64,000 bases of DNA from Pedobacter sp. HDW13 (GCF_011303555.1 NZ_CP049868.1:2604001-2668000), one strand, 5' to 3'. Shown: positions 35,738 through 45,474, numbered from the stretch's first letter. Notes: generated from the sequence alone by a model not told the origin. Program-made: numbers and translations.

Positions 35738-37890
35738 TTGAGAAAAAATCTGCAATATTACCTTAACGCTGCTTTAAATAGCTACGCCATCCTGTTCTTC
35801 TCGCAGAACCGGGTTTTAGGTGCCCTATTGTTGGTTGTTTCCTTTTTTAATTTCGATGCAGGGTTTACGGGGGTGTTTGCGTAATCGGCTCCTTGTTACT
35901 GGTTACCGTATTAGGTTTTAAAAAAGAAGATATTAAATCAGGACTTTATAGCTTTAATTCACTTTTGCTTGGCATTGGCTTCGGTACTTTTTTTGGTTTC
36001 AGTTTTGCTTTCTGGTTATGGTTAAGCGCAGCATGTTTGTTATGTGTGGTTTTAAGTGTTAACCTCACTTCACTTTTAGGTAAGTACGCATTGCCAGGAC
36101 TTTCTATCCCTTTTGTGCTTACCTTTTGGATGGTTTTAATTGCTGCCAACGGCTATTTGGGTATGGGCTTACTGCAAAAAGGTAGCTCGCTGATATTTGA
36201 ACTAAACGCAAATCCACCCTCCCGTTTTGCCCAGCTTTGCCATCTTTTCGATCACCTGAGCGTACCAGCATATGTACTGCTTTTCTTTAGGTCGGTTAGT
36301 GCTATCCTGTTTCAAAATAGTGTGCTTGCGGGTATAATTATCAGTATTGGGTTTTTTATCCATTCGCGCATTGGTTTTAGCTTGCTCGTAATCGGTTTTA
36401 TTACCGCCTGTGTTATTAACCATCTTACCGGAACTTATCCAGAAGGCATTAGTAATTACCATTTGGGCGCAAATTTTATGATGGTTAGCTGCGCCATTGG
36501 TGGTTTTTTCCTTATCCCATCATGGCGTTCATATTTGTGGGCAATTGCAGTTATACCTTTTACCTTTCTTGTGCTCAATGGCTTATCTCGCATATTGGTG
36601 TTGTTTAACCTTCCTGTATTTTCATTGCCTTTTTGCCTGGTTACCATTGGTTTGTTATATTTTTTTATGTTGAGAAAAAAAGCGGGCAAACTTCAGCTTA
36701 CTCCGTTGCAGCATTATTCGCCCGAAACCAATTTATACCAGTTTTTAAATGGCCAGTATAGGTTGAAAGATTTTAAATACTTTAATTTCAGTTTGCCATT
36801 TATGGGCGCGTGGACGGTTTCGCAGGGTTACGAAGGAGAAATTACACACAAAGGAGATTGGCAGCATGCATTAGATTTTGTATTAAAAGATATTGATAAT
36901 AAAAGCTATCAACTGCCAGGATTAAAGCTCGAAGATTATTACTGTTTTAATAAGCCTGTTTTAGCAGTTGGCGATGGTGTGGTGAAGGAGGTAATAGGCC
37001 ATGTAGACGATAATGCGATTGGCCAGGTTAATCTGCAACAAAACTGGGGAAATACCATTGTAATTAAACACGCCGAAAATTTATACAGCAAGGTTTCGCA
37101 TTTAAAAAAGAACAGTATAAAAGTTAAAGTGGGCGACTATGTAAAACAAGGCGATATTATTGCACTTTGCGGCAATTCTGGCCGTTCGCCAGAGCCACAT
37201 TTGCATTTTCAGGTTCAGTGCACGCCCTACATCGGATCCAAAACATATCCCTATCCCATTGCTTATTTCACTTCAGCAAATCAGGCTATATTGCATTCTT
37301 TCGAAATACCTGAGGAAGGAAGTGCTGTAGAACGCCCTGAAATAAACCCATATTTAAAGAATGCTTTTCATTTTCAACCTGGTTACATCGCTAGTGCTAC
37401 AGGTGATAATGGACAGGTGGAAACCTGGGAAGTATTTACCGATGATTTTAACGCAACTTACTTTTTTTGCCAGGAGAACCAGGCTGTAGCCTATTTTGTA
37501 AGCAATGCCAATATATTTTATTTTACCAGGTTTTATGGCGATAAAAACGCTTTGCTTTTCCGTTTTTACCAGATTGCCTATAAAGTTAATTATTCGGCAC
37601 AACCTGTAGCCGATAGGTTTGCCATAGATGCTGAAAGTTTTAATCCGGCTTTATGGCTGCAAGATATACTGGCTCCATTCTACAGTTTTGTCAGGCATAA
37701 CTATTGCAATTCTGTTAAAACGGATGCAAGCGCATTAATTATACATGCAGCAGTAAACAAACAACTTTCAGGGGGCAGTAAACAATTGTCGAATGGTGAA
37801 ATTTTTATCGGATATAAAGGCATAAAGGAGTTTGCTGTTCAATATAAAAACAAACATTTAAAAGTAAAATGGGAAACAAGTTCAGTTTAA
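35738..37890 (+). CDS. Urea-transporter/M23 peptidase fusion, frameshifted near its 5' end
   Basis: A first segment, TTG 35738 to stop 35882-35884 (48 codons, LNSYAILFFSQNRVLGALLL...), matches the start of bacterial urea transporters; the rest continues in another frame from about 35881 to 37890. One missing base, probably at the G-run 35869-35873, would join them. The membrane part (10 or so helices to about residue 265 of the long frame) has YSFNSLLLGIGFG typical of urea transporters. The C-terminal part holds an M23 domain with WQHALDF, GHVDDNA and PEPHLHFQV. Such fusions are known in Bacteroidota; their substrate is not. It overlaps the next gene by 22 bases. Confidence 0.78.
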
Positions 37891-39011
37891 CAGCCTTGCT
37901 TTTAATTGTTTGGATAACAGTTGCCAAAGCGCAAAGCAATTATCAGGCAACTGATAGTACTTCTTTGGCGCTTTTTAATGCTGCCGAATGGCAGCAACTT
38001 ATTGTTTTTGGTAAAGCGGCAATTAATAAGGGCGAAGATTTCCCCTTGCTGCGGTTGCGTGTCGCCTATGCCTCATTTGTTCGTGGTAATTATATTGATG
38101 CGCTTGTTCAGTACAATAAAGTTTTAGCCAATGATAAGCACAACCAGATTGCCCTTTACTATGCTTATTTATGTAACATTAATTTAAACCGGCCGGAGAA
38201 CGCTGGCTGGCTTGCCGTTGCTTTAGATACGGCAAGAGTAGAAGGCAAACAATTAAGACCGTTTAAAATTACTTCGGCAGGGGCAGAGAGTGGGATTAAG
38301 TTTACCAATATTTACGAAAGGGGCAACTCTTCCTATTCGAGGGCTTTTGTTAATTTCGGTCTCACTTACAAGTTAAATTTATCAACCTCGTTTTCCTACT
38401 ATAATCAGCCCGTACACGATGATCATATTGTACAGCCAGGCTACTATGCAAAATTAAGTTATACGCCCCTTAAAAGATTTAGCTTTATTGGGGCCTATCA
38501 TTACATGCGGTCTGATTTGAGGCAATTGGTGTATCAGAACAATGCGATCTTGTTAGGCGTTAAATATGCAGGAGATGCCGGTGATTTACAGGGAGATTTT
38601 GTCTTATCGCAAATTGGCGATGAAAAAACAAGGCAGTACAACATGCAATTTGTAAAATATTTATCAGGAAATCTGGATTTTTACAGCATTAGCCGCTTTT
38701 CACTGGTTGATGTGTTAAGTGATCATAACATAGTTGTACAGCAGTTGTTTGGCATTAAGCCCATCAGCAAACTTTGGTTTGAAGGTGTGGTAACCTTAGG
38801 TAACCAATACAATTATGCAGAAGCTGATGCATTGTATATTTATAACGGATTCGATAAAACGAAGTTCAAAGCCGGAGCAAACTGTTATTTTTTGTTAAAA
38901 CAACATCTACTTTTAGGATTGAATTATACATTTGAACGTAAATCTGATAATATCTTTAAATTTAACTATTTACAACACTCAATTAACGGAGGCATTACAT
39001 GGAGTTTTTAA
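37869..39011 (+). CDS. Outer-membrane beta-barrel protein with TPR-like N-terminus (YaiO-like)
   Basis: 380 residues. Signal peptide to about residue 21 (AKAQ), then two or three TPR-like helix pairs (about 30-125; ASFVRGNYIDALVQYNKVLANDKHN), then alternating aromatic strands to the end, finishing in WSF, the C-terminal aromatic typical of outer-membrane barrels. The layout resembles the YaiO family. It overlaps the UT/M23 gene by 22 bases and the TPR gene by 13, so translation is probably coupled. Confidence 0.7.
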   Translation: MGNKFSLTALLLIVWITVAKAQSNYQATDSTSLALFNAAEWQQLIVFGKAAINKGEDFPLLRLRVAYASFVRGNYIDALVQYNKVLANDKHNQIALYYAYLCNINLNRPENAGWLAVALDTARVEGKQLRPFKITSAGAESGIKFTNIYERGNSSYSRAFVNFGLTYKLNLSTSFSYYNQPVHDDHIVQPGYYAKLSYTPLKRFSFIGAYHYMRSDLRQLVYQNNAILLGVKYAGDAGDLQGDFVLSQIGDEKTRQYNMQFVKYLSGNLDFYSISRFSLVDVLSDHNIVVQQLFGIKPISKLWFEGVVTLGNQYNYAEADALYIYNGFDKTKFKAGANCYFLLKQHLLLGLNYTFERKSDNIFKFNYLQHSINGGITWSF

Positions 39012-39622
39012 AACAATTTATGGTAGTTGCAATTCTTGGCTTATCTGTATTTGAGGCAAATGCTCAAACCAATGTTGCATTGCAAAAGGCCTTCCAAAAT
39101 AGTTATAACAACGAAAGTAAAAAGAGTTATACCGAAGCCATAAGTGATATAATGCCTTTTTATGCCGAAAATAATTATGAAACCAACCTCAGGATAGGGT
39201 GGTTGTATTATTTGGCCAAGAACTATACTGCATCTCAAAATTATTATAACAGGGCAATTGCAGCACGACCAAATTCGGTTGAAGCGCGGTTTGGTTTAAT
39301 AAAAGCCCTGTCGTTGTTAGGCAGTTGGGAGAAAGTGATGGAGCAATATAATAGCATCATTAAAATTGATCCTCAAAATACGCAGGCAAACTATTGGGTG
39401 GGGGTAATTATCTACAACCGGAAACAGTATGTAAATGCTTCCAAGTATTTTGCCAGGGTTGTGGCTTTGTACCCTTTTGACTATGATGGCAATCACATGT
39501 TAGGTTGGTCTTTATTGTTTTCAGGCAGAAAATCAGAAGCAAAAGCTTGTTTTGAACGCGCATTATTGATAAAACCAGGTGATACATCGAGCACAGATGG
39601 GCTAAATAGATCGGTTAAATAG
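38999..39622 (+). CDS. Exported TPR protein
   Basis: 207 residues with a signal peptide (to about 23, ANAQ) and about five TPR units (RIGWLYYLAKNYTASQNYYNRAIAARPNSVEARFG, then KIDPQNTQANYWVGVIIYNRKQY and the closing ACFERALLIKPGD). TPRs mediate protein-protein contacts; here it probably assists the beta-barrel encoded just upstream, with which it overlaps by 13 bases. Last gene of the operon. Confidence 0.82.
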   Translation: MEFLKQFMVVAILGLSVFEANAQTNVALQKAFQNSYNNESKKSYTEAISDIMPFYAENNYETNLRIGWLYYLAKNYTASQNYYNRAIAARPNSVEARFGLIKALSLLGSWEKVMEQYNSIIKIDPQNTQANYWVGVIIYNRKQYVNASKYFARVVALYPFDYDGNHMLGWSLLFSGRKSEAKACFERALLIKPGDTSSTDGLNRSVK

Positions 39623-39704
39623 GGCTTAAAAGGCAATTAATCAATATATTTAGCAATTATTTAAATATTAAAAAATAAAAAAGTGATTTATAGGTATTTA
39701 AGTC

Positions 39705-39712
39705 TATATTTG
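39705..39712 (+). promoter_or_regulatory. -7 promoter element of the cold-shock gene
   Basis: TATATTTG matches the Bacteroidota TAnnTTTG element, 22 bases before the start codon at 39735. No clear -33 TTTG is visible. Confidence 0.45.
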
Positions 39713-39734
39713 ACGCAAATTAAAATACAATATA

Positions 39735-39926
39735 ATGCAACAAGGAACAGTAAAATTTTTTAATGAAACTAAAGGTTTCGGATTTATCATCCCGTCAAAT
39801 GGCGATGCCGAAATTTTTGTTCATGCTTCAGGCTTAATTGACAACATTCGCGAGAATGATACCGTAAACTACGAAGTAGAAGAAGGTAGAAAAGGCCTAA
39901 ACGCGGTAAATGTTAAAGTAGCTTAA
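39735..39926 (+). CDS. Cold-shock protein (CspA family)
   Basis: 63 residues, a single cold-shock domain: MQQGTVKFFNETKGFGFI (RNP1 KGFGFI) and EIFVHASGL (RNP2), ending in GLNAVNVKVA. It binds single-stranded nucleic acid and acts as an RNA chaperone. Its own promoter element precedes it and a strong terminator follows, so it is monocistronic. Confidence 0.95.
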   Translation: MQQGTVKFFNETKGFGFIIPSNGDAEIFVHASGLIDNIRENDTVNYEVEEGRKGLNAVNVKVA

Positions 39927-39949
39927 GAAAACTCAAACACATAAATCGT

Positions 39950-39983
39950 AAAAGGTCCCGATGTAAATCGGGACCTTTTTTTT
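39950..39983 (+). terminator. Terminator of the cold-shock gene
   Basis: AAAAGGTCCCGAT (39950-39962) pairs perfectly with ATCGGGACCTTTT (39967-39979) around GTAA, with T continuing to 39983. Confidence 0.92.
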
Positions 39984-40015
39984 GCTTTTGAATGTAGGTT
40001 TTGCAGTAAGCAGGT

Positions 40016-41137
40016 CTATCTGCCTGCCAGGTTTTTACTGATTTCGTCGTCAACTAAATCCAAATTCAGATCGTTATTACTTAATACCGTACCGTTTTTG
40101 TCAGCCAAAAAGAAATAAGTGATGCTGTAATTACTTATCTTTTTTGCATTTGGGGATTTTGCTCCCTTTAAATCAGCATATTGTGGCCAGTTTAGCTTAT
40201 CGTCTTTAATTACATTTATCCACCAATCTTTCTTTTTGTCGTAGGAGATACCAATAAACTCGACATCTTTATTTTTATACTTATCATAAAGCGTAGTTAG
40301 AATGCGGTTGTTTTCTCTGCTTTTTGTGCTATAAGATGCCCAACAGATAAAAAGATTGACCTTTTTTAAGATCTTGGAATCGAATTTCTGTCCCTGCTGG
40401 TTTTCACCTTCAATATTTGGCATTTTGCTTCCGGCCATCATTTTGCTGGCTTGCTCGGTCTCTTTTAAAAGTTGCTTACCTCTTTTACTTTCTTTAACCT
40501 CATCATCTAAGCTGTTAATAATAGATGTGTAAAGGTTAGGATCAGTTTCGGCCCTGCCATAACGCTCCAACAGAAAAAGGCTTAATTCAGACCCCGGGAA
40601 TTTTTTAGCGAAAGCTTTTATAGCATTAAACTCGAAGTGGATTTTTTTCTCTCTCCAGCGATCTGCATTTTTGGCCCGCTCCATAATGTTGTTTGGATTT
40701 GCCTTATCCAACTCATCTTCTACTATCACGAGACTATCCATTAGGTTTTTGGTCAGGTTTTGGCGTATTTTATAAAAGTCAATAAATTCTTCACCCTTTT
40801 TTGAGGGGAGGCTTTTAAAGGGATAAGCGTTGATGTCTGATCCATCTAATACCCCATCGAAATTTCCTTTATCCAGATAAAAGAAATACTCCTGTTTTTT
40901 CGTGCCATCTTCTGTTCTTAAAATGGCATAGCCTTTATTAAACACATTGATCTTAAAATGTTGTTTTCCATTGGTGATGTTTTCTACTTTTAGTGTTTCG
41001 CTATTTTCAGAACTTTGAATGGTAATTACCGCATTCGGGCCAAAGTTTTTGGTTTCTACATTAAAGGTAGCAGGTGCAGGGTCGCATGCAGAGAACAGGC
41101 AGGCGACGAGCGCAATCAGGTAGAGCTGTTTTTTCAT
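40016..41137 (-). CDS. Thioredoxin-fold lipoprotein lacking the CxxC motif
   Basis: 373 residues: lipoprotein signal (LFSAC, Cys 18), a beta-rich middle resembling DUF4369 proteins, and a C-terminal TlpA-like thioredoxin fold (about 235-373). In place of the usual WCxxC, the segment is FICWASYSTKSRE near 264-276: both redox cysteines are replaced and only C265, before the Trp, remains. It therefore should not catalyse dithiol exchange. A binding or scaffold role is more likely. Convergent with the cold-shock gene. Confidence 0.75.
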   Translation of the reverse strand: MKKQLYLIALVACLFSACDPAPATFNVETKNFGPNAVITIQSSENSETLKVENITNGKQHFKINVFNKGYAILRTEDGTKKQEYFFYLDKGNFDGVLDGSDINAYPFKSLPSKKGEEFIDFYKIRQNLTKNLMDSLVIVEDELDKANPNNIMERAKNADRWREKKIHFEFNAIKAFAKKFPGSELSLFLLERYGRAETDPNLYTSIINSLDDEVKESKRGKQLLKETEQASKMMAGSKMPNIEGENQQGQKFDSKILKKVNLFICWASYSTKSRENNRILTTLYDKYKNKDVEFIGISYDKKKDWWINVIKDDKLNWPQYADLKGAKSPNAKKISNYSITYFFLADKNGTVLSNNDLNLDLVDDEISKNLAGR

Positions 41138-41426
41138 GTTTGATTATTTGGAGAGCTAAATATAACGAAAAGTTTAGTTGGTTTAATTAGTGTAAGTGAA
41201 AATAAATCTTTAGTATATCTGCCATGTGGGTAAAGAAACTATTACAATACAGTTTATCGTAGTAACTTGGGCTGTTGTTCCTCCATAAGATGAGTAATAT
41301 TCTATTATAAAACCAGAATAATCGCCTAATCTTCCATTTATCTCTGAATATGCTTTAGAATGTTTCTAAATAAATGTTTTATCGTTGTTTTGTCATATTC
41401 GTTTATAAATTAAACTCATAATTAAA

Positions 41427-41434
41427 TACTTTTG
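41427..41434 (+). promoter_or_regulatory. -7 promoter element of the sdh operon
   Basis: TACTTTTG fits TAnnTTTG exactly, 29 bases before ATG 41464. A weak TTTA lies about 21 bases upstream in place of TTTG. The gap 41138-41463 holds nothing else that I see. Confidence 0.45.
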
Positions 41435-41463
41435 CAAGAAATATAGATATAAATCCTAATCAA

Positions 41464-42144
41464 ATGAGTGGTTTCGGAAATGCGTTTTCTTCATCAATAG
41501 GGAAGAAATTCATCATGGGTATTACAGGTTTGTTCCTGATACTTTTTTTAGTAGTACACTGTTTTATTAATGCATTAATTTTCATTAATGACGGTGGCTT
41601 AACCTTTAACATTGGGGCGCACTTTATGGCCACCAACTGGCTTATTAGGGCGGGCGAAATTGTGTTGTTTATTGGTTTGCTTGTACATATTTTTCAGGCA
41701 TTAAGGCTAACCTTGCAAAACCAAAAAGCACGGCCGGTCAAATATGCAGTAAACGATGGTAAGGCAAATAGTAAATGGTATAGCCGCTCAATGGGTTTAT
41801 TGGGTACACTATTACTTATTTTCTTAGTAGTTCACCTAAAAGATTTTTGGGTAGTTTCTCGTTTTACCGGCATACCAACTGTAGATGCCAATGGCCACGA
41901 AGATTTGTATGCAGTAATGAGAGAGAAATTCCAGGATCCGGTAAGGGTTGTGGTGTACATTTTAGCTATGTTTTCTTTATGCTACCACTTATTGCATGGT
42001 TTTGCTTCGGCTTTCCAAACATTAGGATGGAACCACTCAAAATATAACGGTATAATAAAAGGCTTAGGTGTTTGGTATTCGATCATTATTTCGATTCTTT
42101 TCGCCGCAATGCCAATTGCAGTTTATGCAGGTTTAATTAATTAG
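41464..42144 (+). CDS. sdhC: Succinate dehydrogenase cytochrome b subunit
   Basis: Membrane anchor of succinate:quinone oxidoreductase, 226 residues with five membrane helices, the single-anchor (b558-type, di-heme) class. SSIGKKFIMGITGLFLILFLVVH is the family opening. Histidines likely to hold heme lie in VVHCFIN, GLLVHIFQ, VVHLKDF and YHLLHGF. It transfers electrons from the iron-sulfur subunit to quinone. First gene of sdhCAB, 19 bases before sdhA. Confidence 0.93.
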   Translation: MSGFGNAFSSSIGKKFIMGITGLFLILFLVVHCFINALIFINDGGLTFNIGAHFMATNWLIRAGEIVLFIGLLVHIFQALRLTLQNQKARPVKYAVNDGKANSKWYSRSMGLLGTLLLIFLVVHLKDFWVVSRFTGIPTVDANGHEDLYAVMREKFQDPVRVVVYILAMFSLCYHLLHGFASAFQTLGWNHSKYNGIIKGLGVWYSIIISILFAAMPIAVYAGLIN

Positions 42145-42163
42145 TTTTTAGCACAAAAGAGAT

Positions 42164-44143
42164 ATGTCAGATATTAATTCAAATATTCCAGAAGGCGAGT
42201 TAACAAGCAAATGGACTAAGTATAAGTCTTCTGTGCCTTTGGTTAACCCATCGAACAAAAGAACTATCGAAGTAATTATTGTAGGTTCGGGTTTAGCAGG
42301 CGCATCGGCGGCAGCTACTCTGGCCGAAATGGGTTACAAAGTTAAATGTTTCTGTTTCCAGGATTCACCGCGTAGAGCACACTCCATTGCGGCTCAGGGT
42401 GGTATCAATGCAGCAAAAAATTATCAAAATGATGGCGATAGCACTTATCGCTTATTTTACGATACCATTAAAGGTGGCGATTACCGTGCCCGCGAAGCCA
42501 ATGTGCATCGTTTGGCCGAAGTAAGTGCCAATATTATAGATCAGTGTGTGGCCCAGGGTGTGCCTTTGGCACGCGAGTATGGCGGATTGTTAGATAACCG
42601 TTCATTTGGTGGTACACAGGTTCAACGTACTTTTTATGCTGCGGGTCAAACCGGTCAGCAATTGTTATTGGGAGCTTATTCTGCTTTAGAACGCCAGATT
42701 GGTATGGGTAAAGTAGAAATGTACACCCGCCACGAAATGCTTGAGGTTGTTAAAATCGATGGCAAAGCCCGTGGTATTATTGCACGTAACTTAATTACCG
42801 GCGAAATCGAACGTCACTTCGGTCATGCAGTGGTATTGGGTACAGGTGGTTACGGAAACGTATTCTATCTTTCTACCAACGCTATGGGTAGTAACGTTAC
42901 AGCAGCATGGAAAGCACACAAACAAGGTGCTTACTTTGCAAATCCTTGCTATACACAAATTCACCCAACCTGTATCCCTGTTTCCGGCGATCACCAGTCA
43001 AAGCTAACGCTGATGTCTGAATCGTTACGTAATGATGGGCGTATCTGGGTGCCTAAAAAGAAAGATGATACCCGTAAAGCTTCAGAAATTCCTGAAGATG
43101 AAAGAGATTATTACTTAGAGCGCCGTTACCCTGCTTTTGGTAACCTGGTTCCACGTGATGTGGCCTCACGTGCAGCTAAAGAGCGTTGCGATGCAGGTTA
43201 TGGTGTGGGTACATCTAAATTAGCTGTTTACTTAGATTTTAAAGCCAATACCGAGCGTTACGGAAAAATTGAAGCTGCTAAGGCGGGTAACCACAATCCG
43301 GATAAAGAAACCTGCATGCGTTTAGGTACTGCCGTAATTAAAGAAAAATACGGTAACCTGTTCGATATGTATGCGCAGATTACAGGTGAAAACCCTTACG
43401 AAACACCAATGCGTATTTACCCTGCGGTACACTATACCATGGGTGGACTTTGGGTTGATTATAACTTAATGACTTCGGTACCGGGTTTATATTGCACCGG
43501 AGAGGCTAACTTTTCTGATCACGGTGCTAATCGCTTAGGTGCATCGGCTTTAATGCAAGGTTTAGCCGATGGTTATTTTGTTTTACCTTACACCATTGGT
43601 GCTTATTTATCAAAAGAAATTTCTACCAAAGCTATTCCGACCGATCACCCTGCGTTTGTAGAGGCCGAAGAAAGAGCTGTAGGCATTTTAAATACCCTGA
43701 TCAACATTAAGGGAACAAAATCTGTAGATCATTTCCACAAACGTTTAGGTAATATCATGTGGGAAAAATGCGGTATGGCCCGTAACGAGAAAGGTTTAAA
43801 CGAAGCAATTCAGGAAATCAGGGCTTTACGCACCGAATTCTGGAGTAACGTTCGTGTACCTGGAACAGTTGATGAGTTAAACACTGAGTTGGAGAAAGCT
43901 GGCCGCGTTGCCGATTTTATCGAATTAGGTGAGTTAATGTGTATCGATGCATTAAACCGTAACGAGAGTTGTGGTGGTCACTTCCGCGAAGAATACCAAA
44001 CGGAAGAGGGTGAGGCATTACGTGATGATGAAAACTACGCATACGTTGCCGCATGGGAATTTAAAGAAGGTGTAAATTTCGAGCTTCATAAAGAAGAATT
44101 GAAGTTTGAAAATATTAAAGTAGCACAAAGAAGTTATAAATAG
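42164..44143 (+). CDS. sdhA: Succinate dehydrogenase flavoprotein subunit
   Basis: 659 residues; oxidises succinate to fumarate in the TCA cycle and respiratory chain. FAD-binding [13 protein letters not shown] (about 41-53), covalent-FAD histidine block [18 protein letters not shown] (H73), YHTMGG-type block [12 protein letters not shown] and [14 protein letters not shown] near the C-terminal half. Length and motifs fit the Bacteroidota fumarate reductase/succinate dehydrogenase class. A perfect hairpin separates it from sdhB. Confidence 0.95.
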   Translation: MSDINSNIPEGELTSKWTKYKSSVPLVNPSNKRTIEVIIVGSGLAGASAAATLAEMGYKVKCFCFQDSPRRAHSIAAQGGINAAKNYQNDGDSTYRLFYDTIKGGDYRAREANVHRLAEVSANIIDQCVAQGVPLAREYGGLLDNRSFGGTQVQRTFYAAGQTGQQLLLGAYSALERQIGMGKVEMYTRHEMLEVVKIDGKARGIIARNLITGEIERHFGHAVVLGTGGYGNVFYLSTNAMGSNVTAAWKAHKQGAYFANPCYTQIHPTCIPVSGDHQSKLTLMSESLRNDGRIWVPKKKDDTRKASEIPEDERDYYLERRYPAFGNLVPRDVASRAAKERCDAGYGVGTSKLAVYLDFKANTERYGKIEAAKAGNHNPDKETCMRLGTAVIKEKYGNLFDMYAQITGENPYETPMRIYPAVHYTMGGLWVDYNLMTSVPGLYCTGEANFSDHGANRLGASALMQGLADGYFVLPYTIGAYLSKEISTKAIPTDHPAFVEAEERAVGILNTLINIKGTKSVDHFHKRLGNIMWEKCGMARNEKGLNEAIQEIRALRTEFWSNVRVPGTVDELNTELEKAGRVADFIELGELMCIDALNRNESCGGHFREEYQTEEGEALRDDENYAYVAAWEFKEGVNFELHKEELKFENIKVAQRSYK

Positions 44144-44149
44144 CAGAGT

Positions 44150-44187
44150 GCATAGGGCAAAGTGTTGTAAAACACTTTGCCCTATGC
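44150..44187 (+). other. Perfect 17-bp stem-loop between sdhA and sdhB
   Basis: Arms 44150-44166 and 44171-44187 are fully complementary with loop GTAA. No T-run follows (TCCCCGCC instead), so a simple terminator is unlikely. In the mRNA it would lie 7-44 bases after the sdhA stop and 22 bases before the sdhB start. Confidence 0.7.
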
Positions 44188-44209
44188 TCCCCGCCTAAAT
44201 CTCAATATC

Positions 44210-44980
44210 ATGAGTACAGGAAATATGAACTTAACGCTAAAAGTTTGGCGTCAAAAAAATAACAATGCCAAAGGTGCTTTGGTTGATTATAAATTATCCG
44301 GTATTTCGCCAGATATGTCTTTCTTGGAGATGTTCGATGTGTTAAACGAAGATCTGATTAATAAAGGCGAAGAACCAGTGGTGTTCGATCACGATTGTCG
44401 CGAAGGTATTTGCGGAATGTGTTCGATGTTCATCAATGGTCGTCCACACGGACCAAAAGATCTGGTAACTACCTGCCAGTTGCACATGCGTTCTTTTAAA
44501 GATGGAGATACCATTGTGGTTGAGCCATGGAGAGCCGCGGCTTTTCCGGTAGTAAAAGATTTAACGGTAGATCGTTCTGCATTTGACAGGGTTATTGCTG
44601 CTGGTGGCTTTATTTCGGTAAATACCGGTAATGCACAAGATGCCAATAACCTGCCTATTCCTAAAATGCAGGCTGATGCGGCTTTCGAGGCGGCAGCTTG
44701 TATCGGTTGTGGTGCTTGTGTAGCTACTTGTAAAAATGCCTCTGCAATGCTTTTCGTATCGGCAAAGGTTTCTCAACTGGCATTGTTACCACAAGGTCAG
44801 CCAGAGCGTTATCGCCGTGTACAAAGCATGGTAGCGCAAATGGATGCCGAAGGTTTTGGTAACTGTACCAATACCGGTGCCTGCGAAGCAGAATGCCCTA
44901 AAGGAATTTCTTTAGAAAATATTGCCCGTATGAACCGCGACTTTGCTTCTTCGAAATTCATTTCAGAAGAAACAGTTTAA
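44210..44980 (+). CDS. sdhB: Succinate dehydrogenase iron-sulfur subunit
   Basis: 256 residues carrying the three clusters of the complex. [2Fe-2S] ligands lie in CREGICGMC (C63, C68, C71) with C89; the ferredoxin-type ligands are in [11 protein letters not shown] (C165-C175) and [12 protein letters not shown] (C219, C225, C229). Electrons pass from FAD to the cytochrome. ATG 44210 ([15 protein letters not shown]) is chosen; TTG 44177 would extend into the intergenic hairpin. A terminator follows. Confidence 0.95.
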   Translation: MSTGNMNLTLKVWRQKNNNAKGALVDYKLSGISPDMSFLEMFDVLNEDLINKGEEPVVFDHDCREGICGMCSMFINGRPHGPKDLVTTCQLHMRSFKDGDTIVVEPWRAAAFPVVKDLTVDRSAFDRVIAAGGFISVNTGNAQDANNLPIPKMQADAAFEAAACIGCGACVATCKNASAMLFVSAKVSQLALLPQGQPERYRRVQSMVAQMDAEGFGNCTNTGACEAECPKGISLENIARMNRDFASSKFISEETV

Positions 44981-45017
44981 AAATATACTGTGCATCCAGT
45001 TTAACAGCTGGATTGTT

Positions 45018-45043
45018 AAGCCTCCACCTAGTGGGGGCTTTTT
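45018..45043 (+). terminator. Terminator of sdhCAB
   Basis: AAGCCTCCA (45018-45026) pairs with TGGGGGCTT (45032-45040) with one G-T pair, then T to 45043. The following stretch to 45430 has no gene; it contains the near-repeat GCATAT..TTAAAGTTTT..CTAAAT twice (about 45333 and 45381). Confidence 0.8.
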
Positions 45044-45435
45044 AGTTTAAAACGCTGGTATAAGCCACGTCCTTTTTATGCGCTTTGTCATTTAATAAAT
45101 TGCTTTTAGAAGGTAAACCTGATTAAAAACATGATAAAACTGGTTAAATCGAAAATAATAATAATACAAATCCTAGTCGTTTTTTAACCAGCGGTAAAAC
45201 TGAATTTAGCTATCGATTTAACATTTATGTGGTGTATTGAAAACATACGAAACGAGAAACCTTAAAATCGAAAGCTAGGGCAACAAACAGTCGACAAAAT
45301 AAAAGTTTGCGAAACTGACAATAATTCTATGTATGCATATTAAAGTTTTGCCTAAATGGAAATTTTATTCTGTAATATTTGCATATACATTAAAGTTTTT
45401 CTAAATTTATTGCTCCGAGACAGGAGAGAAAACAT

Positions 45436-45474
45436 AAAACCCCGGCAATTTTTTGCTGGGGTTTTGTGTTTTTT
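45436..45474. terminator. Bidirectional hairpin terminator
   Basis: AAAACCCCGGCAA (45436-45448) pairs with TTGCTGGGGTTTT (45453-45465) with one G-T pair; a TGTTTTTT tract follows on the plus strand. It terminates the minus-strand gene ending at 45491 and possibly a short plus-strand transcript. Confidence 0.8.

Noticed and set aside
31069..39622. Lasso-peptide or PQQ biosynthesis cluster
   Set aside because: No asparagine-synthetase-like cyclase, leader protease, precursor peptide or PqqA/C/E genes; only the PqqD-like fold and a YxxPxI segment are shared.
39735..39926. Cold-shock 5' UTR thermosensor
   Set aside because: The promoter element is only 22 bases before the start, so there is no long leader to fold.
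44150..44187. Terminator between sdhA and sdhB
   Set aside because: No T-run follows the stem, and sdhB has no promoter of its own that I can see.
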